From Actinomycetes bacterium (lineage in GTDB: Bacteria; Actinomycetota; Coriobacteriia; Coriobacteriales; Coriobacteriaceae), in the NCBI GenBank assembly GCA_023441725.1, contig JAEZNV010000014.1:1-10543 (forward strand): DNA of 10,543 bases. The letters are read 5' to 3'. A program made the position numbers and the translations under genes. This document shows positions 1 to 6,766 of this stretch, in pieces (position 1 is the stretch's first letter; each line of letters opens with the position of its first letter). Under the pieces are notes generated by a model. The model had not been told where the DNA came from and made no database searches. It was given only the letters and a program-made list of their open reading frames with translations.

Positions 1-45
1 GCTCTTGAACTCGGGCGCGGAGGTTGCAGTCTGGGAATCAGCCAT
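1..45 (-). CDS. murC: N-terminus of probable MurC (partial, cut by window edge)
   Basis: Only the first 15 codons are visible: an ATG at 45-43 followed by M-A-D-S-Q-T-A-T-S-A-P-E-F-K-S, open to the window edge. The start is supported by an AAGGAG Shine-Dalgarno element at 57-62, 11 bases upstream. No conserved motif is reached, so the identity rests on position alone: in dcw clusters the gene after murG is usually murC, the UDP-N-acetylmuramate--L-alanine ligase, a cytoplasmic ATP-dependent enzyme that adds the first amino acid of the stem peptide. Unlike the tightly packed genes before it, this gene is set off from murG by 97 bases. Alternatives are murB, ftsQ or an unrelated gene. The presence of a coding start is fairly sure; the name is an inference. 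Confidence 0.5.
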   Translation of the reverse strand, partial: MADSQTATSAPEFKS

Positions 46-56
46 GTGCTCGTGTA

Positions 57-62
57 CTCCTT
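57..62 (-). promoter_or_regulatory. Shine-Dalgarno site of the truncated first gene (murC?)
   Basis: The minus strand reads AAGGAG here, 11 bases before the ATG at 45-43. The element is a near-perfect anti-16S match with slightly long spacing. It is the main evidence that a new reading frame begins at 45. Confidence 0.6.
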
Positions 63-142
63 GCGTAAACACTGCCTGTAACCCGTTAACTGTACCGCAC
101 CTACCGCATCCGCGCGAGGGCGACCGGCGATATCCCGTCTAA

Positions 143-1258
143 CTAACGCAATCCCTCTACCGCATCGGCCAAAAGTGCGGCGGCACGGTCCTGGGCCAAG
201 CCACGCGCCGCCTGACGCATGGCATCACGCGCTGCAGCGTCATCGACCAGGTGCAGCAGCTCCTCGGCAAAGGCAGGGGCGTCGATATCGGCATCGGCGC
301 AAAGCACGCCGGCACCGGCATCGACCAGGTAACGGGCATTCGTGGTCTGGTGGTCGGCCGTCGCGTGCGGATACGGCACGAGCACCGAGGGAACGGCAAG
401 CGCGGCGATCTCGGCCACGCTCGAGGCACCGGAACGCGAGAGCACCAAATCGGCCGCAGCCAGCATATCGCCCATGTTGTCGATGTAGGGCTGGACACGA
501 TAGCGCTTCGCCTCCTCGGGCGTCAGCGCCAAAGCGCGCTCGGTCTCCTCAAACCCGTCGGCACCCGTCGAATGCAAAATGTAGAGATTCTCGCGGGTCA
601 GCAGCTCACTCTTGAGCGAGGCAACGCGCTCGTTGAGATGCTGAGCACCGAGCGAACCACCAAAGACGAGCAGAAGCGTCGCGTCCTCGGGCACACCGAG
701 CGTCTTACGACCGCGGGCGCGATCGCCCTCGATCACCGAACGACGCACGGGATTGCCCGTCATGAGTACATGGTCGGGGTCGCCCTCGCGCTCAAAGACC
801 GCGCGGGCCGCAGGTACCGAAATGCACACGCGGGCGGCATGTGAGTTCATCATCTTGTTGGCCAGACCCGGAACAGAGTTCTGCTCGTGCAGCAGATACG
901 GAACGCCGGCGCCCTTGCACCAACCCAGCAGCGGGACCTCAACGTAAGCACCAAAGCCGATAGCGGCATCGGGCTTACCGACCTTCGAGAAGTGACGGGC
1001 AAGCGCGCGCTTCGCCTTGTTGACGCGCCACAGCGAGGTCAGTGCCGTCCAGGGACGGGAGCGATCGAAGCCCGTGACCGTGATGGGCACAAAATCGAAT
1101 CCGGCCTCGGGAACCAGACGGCCCTCGAGCTTGCGCGATTGGCCCACGAACACAACGTGATGACCGCGGTCACGCAGCTCCTCGGCCAAGGCGAGCGCGG
1201 GGTTGATATGTCCTGCCGTGCCGCCAGCTGCAATAGCAACGGTCATCTTATCGGTCAT
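143..1258 (-). CDS. murG: MurG, UDP-GlcNAc:lipid I N-acetylglucosaminyltransferase
   Basis: MurG transfers GlcNAc from UDP-GlcNAc to lipid I on the inner face of the cytoplasmic membrane, giving lipid II. The 371-residue product has the GT-B (GT28) fold motifs in order: glycine loop GGTAGH (12-17), GFGAYVEVP (about 101-109), HEQN (124-127), TGNPVR (167-172), FGGSLGAQ (199-206), SRSGASSVAEI (about 274-284) and PYPHATADHQTTNA (about 295-308), which binds the donor. The start is placed at ATG 1258 because a GAAGGGA element lies 5 bases upstream. The frame stays open to 1291, but that start would add 11 residues without a better ribosome site, and an internal ATG at 1246 has none. The start lies inside the end of ftsW (11-base overlap), which suggests translational coupling. 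Stop codon TAG. Length is normal for the family. Confidence 0.96.
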   Translation of the reverse strand: MTDKMTVAIAAGGTAGHINPALALAEELRDRGHHVVFVGQSRKLEGRLVPEAGFDFVPITVTGFDRSRPWTALTSLWRVNKAKRALARHFSKVGKPDAAIGFGAYVEVPLLGWCKGAGVPYLLHEQNSVPGLANKMMNSHAARVCISVPAARAVFEREGDPDHVLMTGNPVRRSVIEGDRARGRKTLGVPEDATLLLVFGGSLGAQHLNERVASLKSELLTRENLYILHSTGADGFEETERALALTPEEAKRYRVQPYIDNMGDMLAAADLVLSRSGASSVAEIAALAVPSVLVPYPHATADHQTTNARYLVDAGAGVLCADADIDAPAFAEELLHLVDDAAARDAMRQAARGLAQDRAAALLADAVEGLR

Positions 1259-2768
1259 GGTAATCCCTTCGTACACGCGGTCCCTGGTCATCGGTGCGCA
1301 GACGCGCCGACGGGTCCGAATTCAAATCGATTCGATTATATCCGCCGCCCGCATTGCGAGGAGTGGGGCGCTGCGGACGACCTTGCGGCGCCGTTCGCTG
1401 ACGCGGACGGGCTGCCGGCTCGGTCGCAGAGCCATCCAGAACGGTAAAGCCGTTGCGAGAAGATCGCTCGCCGCGCACGTGGGGCACGCCGGCGGTACTC
1501 TCATCCATAACGGCAAAGCTCTCGCGGCGACGGTCGTACTCATCGCGACGGGCGCTCTCATACGAAACGCGCAGGATCAGACCGGCGAGCATAAGCGACA
1601 CAATAATCGAGGAGCCGCCGTAGCTAATAAACGGCAGCGGCTTGCCCGTCATGGGAAACACATTGAGAATGCCCAGCGCGTTGATCAAAAACTGCACCGC
1701 AAGGATGACCGCGGAACCCGATGCCATAAGTGCTCCGCGACGGTCGGTCGCCTGCTCGGCAATGCGAAACGCCGAGTAGATCAGCATCGCAAACACCAAG
1801 AAGAACAGCACGGTTCCGATAAAGCCAACTTCCTCGCCGATAATAGCCAAGATATAGTCGTTATGCGCCTCGGGCAAATACGAGTACTTCATGGTGGAGT
1901 TGCCGATACCGCGACCGAACAGGCCGCCCGAGGCAAACGCCATGATGGCAAGCGTGGCCTGATAGCCGTCGCCATATTCGTCTGCCCAAGGATTCCAAGC
2001 AACCTCGACACGCGTCATACGATACGGCTCGGCGATAAGGGCGATCGCAATGACGGCGATGCCGGCAACGACCGTCCAAACGATATATTTGGGGTCCAAT
2101 CCCGCAAACAACGCCATGCACATGAGGGTCAGCAAGATGATCAGAACGGTGCCAAAATCGGGCTGAACAAAGATCAGAAAGAGCGAAATGCCCAGGTAGA
2201 CGCCCATGTTGCGAAGAAACTCGTTGATGTTTCCGCCGGGCGAAAAGATGCGGTCGAGCATGATGGCCGAATACGCGATGGCGAACGGCTTTAAAAACTC
2301 AGACGGCTGGAACTGAATACCGGCGATGTTGAGCCAGCGCGTGGCGCCACGACTGCCGCTACCCATAAAGAACACCAGAACCAGTAGCCCTATCATGCCC
2401 ATGAGGAAGATCCTGAGCACGTCTTCCCCAAACCAACTGTCCGGCAAGATGCGCACGATGGCAACCATAGCCAGCACGCCAACTCCGGCAAACGCGGCTT
2501 GTCGAAACAGGAAAAACGTCGCCGAACCATTCTCGTGCAGTGCCTCGACCGAAGATGCCGAGTACACCATCAGCAAGCCAAAGCAAACCAAGCTAAACAG
2601 GCAAGCCATAAATATCAAACGGGGGCGCATGATGCGGGCGGGGACGCCGGCAATATAGCGCTCACTGAACGTCTGCCCGCCGCGTCCGGAACGCGGCGTG
2701 CTACGCAGCGAGGAAGCACGGTCCGAGTCGGGCCTCCTCATATCACTTCGGGGGCTCTCCTCTCTCAC
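1248..2768 (-). CDS. ftsW: FtsW, SEDS-family septal peptidoglycan polymerase
   Basis: FtsW is the membrane glycosyltransferase that polymerises lipid II at the septum together with FtsI. About ten membrane segments lie between residues 50 and 402 of a 506-residue product. Family motifs are clear: the SRGATRWLNI...QPSEFLKP loop (about 139-161), PEAHNDYILAIIGEE (about 299-313) with the Asp (about 304) matching the proposed SEDS catalytic aspartate, and the signature NVFPMTGKPLPFISYGGSS (about 369-387). An arginine/serine-rich tail of about 46 residues precedes the first helix, and an arginine/proline-rich tail of about 100 residues follows the last; both are predicted cytoplasmic. The start is uncertain. 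GTG 2768 is chosen because AGGGG at 2775-2779 sits 6 bases upstream, overlapping the murD stop. TTG 2774 and ATG 2741 (AGGAG at 2757-2761, 15 bases away) are alternatives. It overlaps murG by 11 bases. Stop TAA. Confidence 0.96.
   Translation of the reverse strand: MREESPRSDMRRPDSDRASSLRSTPRSGRGGQTFSERYIAGVPARIMRPRLIFMACLFSLVCFGLLMVYSASSVEALHENGSATFFLFRQAAFAGVGVLAMVAIVRILPDSWFGEDVLRIFLMGMIGLLVLVFFMGSGSRGATRWLNIAGIQFQPSEFLKPFAIAYSAIMLDRIFSPGGNINEFLRNMGVYLGISLFLIFVQPDFGTVLIILLTLMCMALFAGLDPKYIVWTVVAGIAVIAIALIAEPYRMTRVEVAWNPWADEYGDGYQATLAIMAFASGGLFGRGIGNSTMKYSYLPEAHNDYILAIIGEEVGFIGTVLFFLVFAMLIYSAFRIAEQATDRRGALMASGSAVILAVQFLINALGILNVFPMTGKPLPFISYGGSSIIVSLMLAGLILRVSYESARRDEYDRRRESFAVMDESTAGVPHVRGERSSRNGFTVLDGSATEPAARPRQRTAPQGRPQRPTPRNAGGGYNRIDLNSDPSARLRTDDQGPRVRRDYHDR
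1264..1270 (-). promoter_or_regulatory. Shine-Dalgarno site deciding the murG start
   Basis: The minus strand reads GAAGGGA, ending 5 bases before the ATG at 1258. It lies inside the last codons of ftsW. It favours the 1258 start over the upstream in-frame start at 1291 and the downstream ATG at 1246. Confidence 0.65.
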
Positions 2769-2777
2769 CGGCAACCC

Positions 2778-4184
2778 CTATTCCGTTTGCGATTTCGCTG
2801 CTGCGGCAAGCTGGACAACGTAGTCCTTAAACACGCGACCGCGCTCCTCGTAGCCCGAGAACTCGTCAAACGAAGAGCAGGCGGGCGAAAGCAGGATCAC
2901 GTCGCCGCGGCTCGAGAGTGAGCGGGCAACGTCAACGGCATCGCGCAGATCATCGGCCTGGGCGATATCCACGTCACCATCGACATCGGCCTCGTCCATA
3001 GCGGCGGTAAAGCGCTCGCGCGCATCGCCAAAGCAGACCACCGAGCGAACGTTATCCATCACAACGCGGGCAAAGGTCTCGAGCGGCGTGCCCTTATCGT
3101 GGCCACCGAGCAGCAAAATCACGTCGTCGTCGGGAAACGCCGTCAGGGCCTTTTCGACCGCATCGGTGTTCGTTGCCTTGGAATCGTTGACGTAGCGCAC
3201 GCCATCGATTACGCCGCAGGGCTCAACGCGGTGCTCCAGCGGCTGAAACGAGGCCAGGCCGCGACACACACCGTCGACATCGGCACCGACGGCCAGGGCA
3301 GCCGTGGCAGCGCACAGGGCATTGATGACATTGTGATGTCCGGAGATTTTGAGCTCGGACGTGGCAATGAGCGGGGTCTCGACGCCCTTCAGGCGAACGA
3401 CCATCTTGCCATCGCGCACAAATGCGGCGTCCTCGCCCGCAGGCTCGTCAAAGGCAACCTTGCAGATGCGACGACCCGGCGTGTAGACATACTCATCGAA
3501 CTCATGGATACCGGCGTCCTCGAAGTCAACAATCACCAGGTCATCGTCGACCATATTCTCGAAGAGCTTAATCTTGGCGAGCGCATAGTTCTTATGGCTC
3601 TTGTGCCAGCCCAGATGGTCGGGGGTAATGTTGAGCAGCACCGCCACACGGGGATGAAGCTCCTGGGTCGTTGCGATCTGATAGCTCGAAAGCTCCGCTA
3701 CAAACCACTCATTGTGTGCTCGGCCATCGATTTCGTTCACCGGCGGCTCACCAATGTTGCCCACGGCCACACTGGCCTCGCCGGCCGCCTTAAGCAGGTA
3801 GTCGGTCAGCGACGTGGTGGTCGTCTTGCCGTTGGTTCCCGTGATGGCGATCCAGTTTTGGGGAGACAGGCGGTAGGCAAACTCGGGCTCGCCCATGATC
3901 TGGGCAGCATGATCGCGGCCAGCCTTAAAGAATGCCGAGAACTCCGAGATGCCCGGGCATGTCACGCATACGTCAAACGCACCCTCGACCTGCTCGGTTC
4001 CGTAGACAAACGATGCCCCGCGCGCCTCGAGCGAGCGCGTGGCGTCATTGGGCTCGGACGTGCCACCACCGTACACGGTAACGGCACTCACGCGCTCGGG
4101 ATGCGCAAGTGCCCAGCAAGCGACATCAAGACCGGACTTTCCCTGGCCCAAGACGAGCAGGCTAAAGGAATCTGCGAGAGGCAT
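2778..4184 (-). CDS. murD: MurD, UDP-N-acetylmuramoyl-L-alanine--D-glutamate ligase
   Basis: MurD is the cytoplasmic ATP-dependent ligase that adds D-glutamate to UDP-MurNAc-L-Ala. The 468-residue product shows a Rossmann-like N-terminus (VLGQGKSGLD, about 11-20), the ATP loop GTNGKTTTT (about 116-124), ELSSYQ (about 164-169), NITPDH (about 185-190), a KATNTDA segment (about 337-343), a GGHDKGTPL loop (about 361-369) and the C-terminal SPACSSFDEFSGYEERG (about 434-450), which marks MurD among Mur ligases. Just after NITPDH it reads LGWH where LDRH or LDWH is usual, a small departure; the nearby lysines (about 204-206) include the candidate for the carbamylated Lys. The ATG at 4184 lies 9 bases after the mraY stop with only a weak GGGA-type ribosome site, so coupling to mraY is likely. 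Stop TAG, 9 bases before the chosen ftsW start. Confidence 0.97.
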   Translation of the reverse strand: MPLADSFSLLVLGQGKSGLDVACWALAHPERVSAVTVYGGGTSEPNDATRSLEARGASFVYGTEQVEGAFDVCVTCPGISEFSAFFKAGRDHAAQIMGEPEFAYRLSPQNWIAITGTNGKTTTTSLTDYLLKAAGEASVAVGNIGEPPVNEIDGRAHNEWFVAELSSYQIATTQELHPRVAVLLNITPDHLGWHKSHKNYALAKIKLFENMVDDDLVIVDFEDAGIHEFDEYVYTPGRRICKVAFDEPAGEDAAFVRDGKMVVRLKGVETPLIATSELKISGHHNVINALCAATAALAVGADVDGVCRGLASFQPLEHRVEPCGVIDGVRYVNDSKATNTDAVEKALTAFPDDDVILLLGGHDKGTPLETFARVVMDNVRSVVCFGDARERFTAAMDEADVDGDVDIAQADDLRDAVDVARSLSSRGDVILLSPACSSFDEFSGYEERGRVFKDYVVQLAAAAKSQTE

Positions 4185-4193
4185 GAAAAACCA

Positions 4194-5213
4194 CTATCCC
4201 AACTGGAAGAACAAAGCGAGGCCCAGGGCACCAAATGCCGCGGCGACAATCCAAAAGCGAATGACAACCTTGGTCTCGGCCCAGCCCTTCTTTTCGAAAT
4301 GATGATGAATGGGCGCCATAAGGAAGACGCGCTTATGCGTAAAGTGGAAGTAAACGACCTGAATCATGACCGACAGGGTCTCGACGATAAACAGGCCACC
4401 GATGATGAGCGAGACGACCTCGGTGTTGGTCATAATGGACGTGCAGGCAAATGCCGCGCCCAGCGCCAGCGAACCGGTATCACCCATAAAAATGCTCGCC
4501 GGATAGCAGTTGAACCAAAGGAAGCCCAGGCAAGCGCCAGCGCATGCGGTGCAGAAGATGGACAGGTTTACGTCACCGTGCAAAAACGCCATGGCAGCCA
4601 TGGCAAGCATGGCAATCATGGAGGTACCACCGGCAAGGCCGTCCAGGCCATCGGTCAGGTTCACGGCGTTGGAAAGACCGGCGATCATGAGCCAGCAAAA
4701 GACGATGTAGAGCCACGGGAACGAGAAGCCGCAGATGGTGGTCGAGAAGACACCCAGGTCAATAGCCAGGCCGCCAGGGAAACGAATCTCGGGGGCAACG
4801 CCGCACCAGTTAACAGCAAGAACGGTAAAGGTAACGCAGATGATGGTCAGGCCAATCATCTTGGCGTGAGGCGTCAGGCCAAGCGAGCGACCGTGCGTAA
4901 CGGAGGTCAGGTCATCGATGAGACCAAGAACGCCGGTTGCAAGCGTGGCAAGCAGCACGAGCACAAGCTCGGTGGTGAGCTTACCCATCAAAAGGCACGT
5001 TAGCGAGACCGCGATGAGAATGACCACGCCACCCATAGTGGGGGTGCCTTGCTTAATCAGGTGGCGCTTGGGGCCATCGGCGCGGACCTGCTGGCCGATA
5101 CCCTCGACCTTCAGGAGCTTAATCCACCACGGCATGAGCACCAACGCGATGGCGGCAGCGATGCCAAGTCCCAAAAAGGCCTGGTACGTGGGATACGAGG
5201 GATTGCCGAACAT
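4194..5213 (-). CDS. mraY: MraY, phospho-MurNAc-pentapeptide translocase
   Basis: MraY moves phospho-MurNAc-pentapeptide from UDP to undecaprenyl phosphate, forming lipid I in the cytoplasmic membrane. The 339-residue product is strongly hydrophobic throughout, consistent with the family's ten helices. Visible motifs are KQGTPTMGG (54-62), the Mg-site pair D100-D101, NAVNLTDGLDGLA (182-194), FNCYPASIFMGDTGS (about 234-248) and the cytoplasmic MAPIHHHFEKKGW (299-311). In most MraY proteins the Asp pair is followed by two residues and a lysine; here it reads D-D-L-T-S, so that lysine is a serine (position 104). The ATG at 5213 is 3 bases after the murF stop, with an AAGG-type element inside the last murF codons. 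Stop TAG. Length is at the low end of the family but complete at both ends. Confidence 0.97.
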   Translation of the reverse strand: MFGNPSYPTYQAFLGLGIAAAIALVLMPWWIKLLKVEGIGQQVRADGPKRHLIKQGTPTMGGVVILIAVSLTCLLMGKLTTELVLVLLATLATGVLGLIDDLTSVTHGRSLGLTPHAKMIGLTIICVTFTVLAVNWCGVAPEIRFPGGLAIDLGVFSTTICGFSFPWLYIVFCWLMIAGLSNAVNLTDGLDGLAGGTSMIAMLAMAAMAFLHGDVNLSIFCTACAGACLGFLWFNCYPASIFMGDTGSLALGAAFACTSIMTNTEVVSLIIGGLFIVETLSVMIQVVYFHFTHKRVFLMAPIHHHFEKKGWAETKVVIRFWIVAAAFGALGLALFFQLG

Positions 5214-5216
5214 GGG

Positions 5217-6641
5217 CTAGCACACACCTTCCACAAAGCGGTCGAGCTCAACAAAACGGGAACCCTTAACCAGTACGACGTCGTCCTTTTCGAGCGCGGT
5301 GCCCATACGGTCGAGCACCTGCTGATAATCGGCGAACACCTGGATACGGTCCTCGTCCATACCCATCATGCGAGCGGACTCGGCCATGAGGGCAGCGAGC
5401 TCACCGCCCACGCACGCCAGCATATCGAGCTTCTTAGCCGCGGCATAGGCGCCCACAAGCTCGTGCATGCGCGCAGCTTCGTCACCCATCTCGCCCATCT
5501 CGCCCAAGATCGCCATGCGCGAGCCGTCGCAGATAAGCGAGCACAGCAGATCGAGACCGGCAGCCATAGACTCGGCACTGGCGTTATAGGAGTCGTCGAT
5601 GATGCGCGCTCCGCTCTTGGCGCGCTTGATCTCCTGACGGTGACCGGTGATCGTAAGGCCCCTAAAGGCAGCATCGATCTGCTCGGGCGTCACGCCCAGA
5701 CGATAGGCGACCGCGGCGGCCTTGACGGCATTGGGCACGGACTGCACGCCGGGAATGGTCAACATGGTATCGACCGTGTCGCCCTGACCAAAGTCGAGCG
5801 TAAAGACCGGATGGCCCTCGTCGTCGACGCGAATGTCGCGCGCACGGACCTCGTCGTCGTCCGAGACACCTGCCAGCATCACGTCGATACCCGCAGGCTG
5901 AGCGAACGTATCACGAATGAACGGCGTAAAGTCGTCCTCGCCGCCCAAAACCAGCAGCGGCGAGAAGTCGCCGGCGGCGCACATGCCCTGGACAATCTCG
6001 GACTTGGCGCGGGCGATGTTCTCGCGGCTGCCCAGGATACCGATGTGGGAGGTTCCGATCTTGCTCACGATGGCAAGATTGGGGTTGGCAGACTGGGACA
6101 GGCGCTCAATCTCATGAAAATGGTTCATGCCCATCTCGAGCACCAGGACCTCGGTATCGGCCGGAGCGGAAAGCACCGTGAGCGGCATGCCGATCAGGTT
6201 GTTGAAATTGCCCTTCGTGGCCCAGACGCGATAACGCTTGGCGAGCACGGCAGCGAGCACGTCCTTGGTCGTCGTCTTGCCAATCGAACCGGTAATGCCG
6301 ACGACCAGGCAGCCAAGCTCCAAGCGATATACGTGCGCCAGGCGCAGCAAGAACTCCACGGGGTCGTCAGTCAGCAAGATGGCGCATCCCTTGTCCTGCG
6401 CCAACGAAACCAGCTCGGCATCGGGCTCGCGCGTCATCACGACGGCACCGGCACCCGACTCGATGGCACGGGAGGCAAAATCATTGCCGTCGACCTTTTC
6501 GCCGGGGAAGGCGACAAAGATCGTCCCCTCCTCGACCTGACGCGAGTCGATAACGCACCCGCGGCATACCCGATCGACTTCTTCCGTCACGGTTCGGGCC
6601 CCCGTTGAGGCCGCGAGGTTGTTGACGGCGATCTCTATCAT
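5217..6641 (-). CDS. murF: MurF, UDP-MurNAc-tripeptide--D-Ala-D-Ala ligase
   Basis: MurF adds the D-Ala-D-Ala dipeptide to UDP-MurNAc-tripeptide in the cytoplasm, the last soluble step before MraY. The 474-residue product has an N-terminal substrate domain (about 1-110, including CVIDSR and GTIFVAFPGEKVDG), the ATP loop GITGSIGKTTTK (115-126), NFNNLIGMPLT (145-155), EMGMNHFHEI (169-178), TSHIG (197-201), DDSYNASAESM (349-359), LGEMGEMG (379-386) and VKGSR (458-462). NFNN, EMGM and DDSYNA separate it from MurE and MurC. The ATG at 6641 follows AGGGGAG (6647-6653) with 5 bases spacing. A 125-bp gap precedes it, where most clusters carry murE; mraY follows after 3 bases. Stop TAG. Confidence 0.97.
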   Translation of the reverse strand: MIEIAVNNLAASTGARTVTEEVDRVCRGCVIDSRQVEEGTIFVAFPGEKVDGNDFASRAIESGAGAVVMTREPDAELVSLAQDKGCAILLTDDPVEFLLRLAHVYRLELGCLVVGITGSIGKTTTKDVLAAVLAKRYRVWATKGNFNNLIGMPLTVLSAPADTEVLVLEMGMNHFHEIERLSQSANPNLAIVSKIGTSHIGILGSRENIARAKSEIVQGMCAAGDFSPLLVLGGEDDFTPFIRDTFAQPAGIDVMLAGVSDDDEVRARDIRVDDEGHPVFTLDFGQGDTVDTMLTIPGVQSVPNAVKAAAVAYRLGVTPEQIDAAFRGLTITGHRQEIKRAKSGARIIDDSYNASAESMAAGLDLLCSLICDGSRMAILGEMGEMGDEAARMHELVGAYAAAKKLDMLACVGGELAALMAESARMMGMDEDRIQVFADYQQVLDRMGTALEKDDVVLVKGSRFVELDRFVEGVC

Positions 6642-6766
6642 TGCAGCTCCCCTGTAAACCTAATAATGCTATCGGCGTATTGTATCCCAGTGCCATGCGC
6701 GCGTGGTGCAGGGCATGTGAACACCCTTCAGAACAAAGGGCAGGCCACGCTCAAGATTGTACCCCC
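6642..6766 (-). other. 125-bp intergenic gap between ftsI and murF, at the usual place of murE
   Basis: No believable gene fits here. On the minus strand it holds the murF ribosome site (6647-6653) and a short inverted repeat, CCCTT/AAGGG with a 7-base loop (6724-6740), without a T-run after it, so not a standard terminator. A TACAAT sequence (6679-6684) resembles a -10 box but has no fitting -35. Many dcw clusters carry murE at this position; no Mur-ligase remnant can be read in the gap. Confidence 0.5.

Noticed and set aside
1205..1225. GGTAGH in MurG as a defective glycine loop (GGTGGH in E. coli)
   Set aside because: The Ala form is also found in mycobacterial MurG, so it is a normal lineage variant rather than a lesion.
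6679..6684. TACAAT on the minus strand as a -10 box of an internal murF promoter
   Set aside because: No hexamer like TTGACA lies 16-18 bases upstream and there is no extended -10 TGn. One five-of-six match in a short gap is not enough.
6481..6696. Small minus-strand frame starting at 6696 in the ftsI-murF gap
   Set aside because: Most of it overlaps murF in another frame, and it has no good ribosome site or recognisable features. The murF start with AGGGGAG explains the region.
6724..6740. Inverted repeat CCCTT/AAGGG as a terminator between ftsI and murF
   Set aside because: The stem is only 5 bp and is followed by TGTTCAC, not a T-run, so it does not qualify as an intrinsic terminator.
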